From NCBI GenBank assembly GCA_009908885.1, contig JAAAOL010000174.1, positions 1 through 8,253 on the forward strand: DNA of 8,253 nt. Direction: 5' to 3'. The translations under genes and the position numbers were made by a program. This document shows, one piece after another, positions 5,641 through 8,253 of the stretch (positions are counted from its first letter, which is position 1; the number at the start of each line of letters is the position of its first letter). This DNA is from Bacteroidota bacterium. GTDB lineage: Bacteria; Bacteroidota; Rhodothermia; Rhodothermales; JAAAOL01. The notes beneath the pieces were generated by a model. That model searched no databases, was not told the origin of the DNA, and worked only from the letters and a program-made list of their open reading frames with translations.

Positions 5641-5665
5641 GCCTCCCGGCGCGGTGCCGGGAGGC
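5641..5665. terminator. Intercistronic hairpin 2 (10-bp perfect GC-rich stem), possible attenuator or terminator
   Basis: GCCTCCCGGC (5641-5650), loop GCGGT, GCCGGGAGGC (5656-5665): a perfect 10-bp, nearly all-GC stem. On the minus strand it begins 27 nt after the TAG stop of the T9SS cargo gene. It lacks a T-tract. It could end part of the cargo transcription or protect the 3' end of the cargo mRNA, setting different levels of cargo and PorV-like protein. Confidence 0.5.
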
Positions 5666-5692
5666 TGAACCTCGGGCCTGCAATGGCCGCTG

Positions 5693-8253
5693 CTAGAATA
5701 CGTCGAGCTGAATGCGCGGACTGACGACGCCGAACTTGAGCACCCGCTCGCCCACGTCGGGAACGTTGACGTGTACGAGGTAGATGCCCGAGGCAATCGG
5801 CAAGCCTTCTTCCGTGCGCAGATCCCAGCGCAGGAAGTCCGTACCCGGCACCTTGTCCAGCGTCCGGATGAGCGTACCGCTGAGCGTGTAAATCCGCACC
5901 GTGGCGCGCTCCGGCAGGTTCGTCACCCGAACCTCGCTCTGGAAGTTCGAGACGTCGTAGCTCGAAGAGCCCCGGTAGGGGTTCGGCACGAGCGTAATCT
6001 CGTCGAGCGAGGCTTCGAGCACGTCCGCCTGGTCCCGCTGCGGCGCAAACTGCTGCGTCTCCAGCGTGAAGACGTCACCGTCCTGGATCGGCTTGGTGGT
6101 CACGACGCGAATCGTAGTGCCCGGAGGCGGCGGCGTGGCGTCGCCCGCGAAGTCGGCCACCATGAAGCGCCCGATCGGGTAGACGAAGCCGCCGTAGAAA
6201 TTGGCGAAGTATGACCCCGAATCGTCGAAGTCGAAGTTGTACGTCGCCCCGGCGCCGCCGGACTGTTCGATGGCGTTGGCATAGCCTTCATAGCCCGCGG
6301 TACCCGGCAGCGGATCCATCCAGTAGACCCAGTCCGAGCCCGGGAAGCCAAAGAACGGCTCCTCGCCGACCCCGAAGCCCCACGCGTCCTTCGTCTCCCC
6401 GTCATTCGACAGGCAGAACGGGATCATGCGGGCGTCGTCGGACGGGTCGTCCGGCGTACCGATTCCGATGTCCCAGATTTCGAAGGGCGTCGTGGCGATT
6501 TTGTCATCCTCAAACGAGTACGTGCAGTAGCCGCCCGCCTCGGTAAAGCGCATCTCGAAGTCGCGCGGCGCGGCGAACTCGGCATAGCGCTCCAGACGGG
6601 AGACGAGGCCCGTCCCACCGGACGAGGCGTAGTAGTCCGCCGTCGTGTTGAGGCTGTGCCAGACGGTGTTGCCGTTGTAGATGGCACCGCCAGCGTCGTA
6701 CTGATCCGGCGTCACCGGAGTGCCCGCCCAGGCCACCTCCACGATCCCGGCGCCACCGCCCGCAATGGCGGCGGGCGTATCGCGGACGCTGCCGGTGAGG
6801 CCTTCGGCCAGGATCACGTCCTGACCCTGCGCGGGGCTGGCCGACGTGCCGATGGGCAGCGGCTGGCCCTTGTTGGCGTAAAACTCGCGCCCATTGACCA
6901 GCGTCTCGCCCGTAGAGGCGTTCACGAGATCGTACGTCAGGAACTCTGCGACCTCACCCTCTTCACCGTCCGGGTCAAACCGGTAGAACTGGAGTTCATA
7001 GGTATCACCCGTCACTTCGAGCGGATCGGCAATCTCAGCGCCGATGATGGCGTCTGCGAGCTTGTCGATCTCGCCCGGCACGTCGAAATCGTCCGGGTTG
7101 ACGTTCGGCTGCGCGTTGAGCGTCGTTCCGCCGTCGCGCGGATTCGTCAGACGCGGCACCGCCACCAGCGGCCCACCGTCCGGGTCACCGGAGATCGGGC
7201 TCTGGTAGATGGGCGGGTCGGAGAAGCCGTTGTAGGCGTAGGCCTGCACGCCGTAATAGTACTCCGTGTTGTTGTTGAGCGGCTGATCGGACAGGAAGTC
7301 CTGCGAAATCTGCAGGTAGTTCTGCACGCCCGCGTCCGTGCCCTCAGCGGCGACCTCCACGATGGGAGCACCTGTGGCCGGATCGACGGCTTCGCGTGTG
7401 ATGGCGGTGATGTTATTCACCTCATCCAGCGTAGCGATCACTTCGCCGTTGTTGGGGAAGTCCTGCGGCGAGGCGTACTGATAGACCTTGTAGCCTTCGA
7501 AGGTGAAGGTCGTATCCTGCACGTTCGGGTCGGTCAGGAACGGGCTCTTCTCGTTGTACGAGTTGAGGTAGTTGTTCGAGTTCGAGGGATAGTCCCACTT
7601 GAGGACGATCTCCTGATCCAGCGCAGCAGCCTCGACGGTCGGCGCATCCGGCGGGCGCGGCAGGTCGAAGTCGAAGTTGAAGGCACCCTGCGCGAGGATG
7701 TCGTCGATCTTCAACTGCGCGACCGAGCCGATGCGGTTGGCCGTCTGGCTCCAGACGATGCCGAAGACGAGCTCCTGCACATCGCCCGGGTTCATCGTGA
7801 ACGGACCGGTGGACATCAGGAAGCGGCGGTCAGCAGGCACGTTGCTCGTACCCTGCCCGTCGATGTTGTCTTCGCTCCAGAACTCCGGCGGATTGCCGGT
7901 GAACATGAAGTTCGTGGGTCCAAGGCCGAGGTCATCCCCGAAGCCGTCGCCGCCGACAGTCATCCGAGAGCCGTCCTTCCAGCGTCCCCGGAGGTAGCCG
8001 AAGAAGTCATCAGCGTCGGCAGGGTTGCCCTGCGGCGAGCTGTCGTTGTTGTAATAGACGAAGCGCGTCATGCGCAGGCGCTCGTCGGCCTCGTCCACCT
8101 CGCCGTCGCCGTCGTCGTCGATGCCGTTGGTGTTGACGAGCGGTCCCTGGAAGAAGTCGTAGCCCAGGGCGGGCGGGCGGTCCTGATAGCCGGCGCTGCC
8201 CTCGTCGAAGTTATCGCCGTTGTAGACGAAGCCGAGACCGAGCGTGGTGTCGC
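5693..8253 (-). CDS. Large secreted T9SS cargo protein with FN3-like domain and C-terminal sorting-type domain; N-terminus beyond window (852 aa visible)
   Basis: The frame is open to the right edge; the GTG at 8098 is not a real start, because the preceding codons continue the same protein (FVYNGDNFDEG, then PPALGYDFFQGP). Numbering from the first complete codon: an Asp-rich calcium-binding-type stretch DDDGDGEVDEADE at 45-57; a conserved block FFGYLRGRWKDGS ... NFMFTGNPPEFW ... RRFLMSTGPFTMNPGDVQE at about 83-160; an FN3-like domain at about 200-353 (PPDAPTV, LKWDYP, FEGYKVYQ, NNNTEYYYGVQAYAYNG); a long acidic, Gly-rich middle part of unknown fold with only two Cys; and a T9SS type A-like C-terminal domain at about 754-844 (LVPNPYRGSS, VRIYTLSGTLIRTL, WDLRTEEGLPIASGIYLVHV, GERVLKF). 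The last residues, SPRIQLDVF, run past the usual end of such domains. Expected to be exported by Sec, moved across the outer membrane by T9SS and anchored or released. The PorV-like gene follows. The ligand or enzymatic role is unknown. Confidence 0.88.
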   Translation of the reverse strand, partial: DTTLGLGFVYNGDNFDEGSAGYQDRPPALGYDFFQGPLVNTNGIDDDGDGEVDEADERLRMTRFVYYNNDSSPQGNPADADDFFGYLRGRWKDGSRMTVGGDGFGDDLGLGPTNFMFTGNPPEFWSEDNIDGQGTSNVPADRRFLMSTGPFTMNPGDVQELVFGIVWSQTANRIGSVAQLKIDDILAQGAFNFDFDLPRPPDAPTVEAAALDQEIVLKWDYPSNSNNYLNSYNEKSPFLTDPNVQDTTFTFEGYKVYQYASPQDFPNNGEVIATLDEVNNITAITREAVDPATGAPIVEVAAEGTDAGVQNYLQISQDFLSDQPLNNNTEYYYGVQAYAYNGFSDPPIYQSPISGDPDGGPLVAVPRLTNPRDGGTTLNAQPNVNPDDFDVPGEIDKLADAIIGAEIADPLEVTGDTYELQFYRFDPDGEEGEVAEFLTYDLVNASTGETLVNGREFYANKGQPLPIGTSASPAQGQDVILAEGLTGSVRDTPAAIAGGGAGIVEVAWAGTPVTPDQYDAGGAIYNGNTVWHSLNTTADYYASSGGTGLVSRLERYAEFAAPRDFEMRFTEAGGYCTYSFEDDKIATTPFEIWDIGIGTPDDPSDDARMIPFCLSNDGETKDAWGFGVGEEPFFGFPGSDWVYWMDPLPGTAGYEGYANAIEQSGGAGATYNFDFDDSGSYFANFYGGFVYPIGRFMVADFAGDATPPPPGTTIRVVTTKPIQDGDVFTLETQQFAPQRDQADVLEASLDEITLVPNPYRGSSSYDVSNFQSEVRVTNLPERATVRIYTLSGTLIRTLDKVPGTDFLRWDLRTEEGLPIASGIYLVHVNVPDVGERVLKFGVVSPRIQLDVF

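Noticed and set aside
8096..8098. GTG as the start of the T9SS cargo gene
   Set aside because: The frame stays open to the window edge, and the 51 codons upstream encode matching family-like sequence including the rest of the Asp-rich stretch.

Overview
The window looks like a chromosomal segment from a high-GC member of the Bacteroidota, most likely the Rhodothermia/Rhodothermota (Salinibacter-Rhodothermus type). This rests on three things seen together: a type IX secretion (T9SS) cargo protein with a C-terminal sorting-type domain, a PorV/PorQ-like outer-membrane protein directly downstream of it, and a YpdA-type bacillithiol disulfide reductase. It is an inference from gene content; no rRNA or other marker gene is present. 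Five protein genes can be supported, two of them cut by the window edges.

Layout. (1) 1-403, minus: N-terminal part of a classical Old Yellow Enzyme (flavin ene-reductase). (2) 404-619: divergent spacer with an AT-rich island centred on the perfect palindrome TTGTTATAACAA. (3) 620-1624, plus: YpdA-family reductase of 334 aa. (4) 1625-1710: short convergent spacer with two mutually exclusive hairpins. (5) 1711-3897, minus: lipoprotein with seven CXXCH heme motifs fused to a C-terminal array of about eight TPR repeats. (6) 3898-4502: about 600 bp with no credible gene but rich in repeats: a GC-rich hairpin, two opposed arrays of a degenerate 7-bp repeat, a 115-bp segment bounded by 10-bp inverted repeats, and a terminator-like hairpin. 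(7) 4503-5558, minus: PorV/PorQ-like outer-membrane beta-barrel with a signal peptide and a good Shine-Dalgarno sequence. (8) 5559-5692: spacer with two perfect hairpins. (9) 5693-8253, minus: C-terminal 852 aa of a large secreted T9SS cargo protein, open at the right edge.

How they may work together. The ene-reductase and YpdA genes diverge from one AT-rich palindrome, which suggests a shared redox or electrophile-stress control region: one enzyme reduces electrophilic alkenes or quinones, the other would keep the low-molecular-weight thiol pool reduced. The cargo gene and the PorV-like gene run in the same direction with no obvious promoter between them, suggesting an operon that makes a surface protein with its own outer-membrane shuttle or partner. 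The heme-TPR lipoprotein stands alone, and its electron-transfer partner is not visible here.

The least ordinary parts are the repeat-rich gap at 3940-4325, the divergent palindrome, the Val replacing the Cys expected in the YpdA nucleotide-binding loop, and the heptaheme-TPR lipoprotein. I did not find evidence for a wholly new defence or mobile system.
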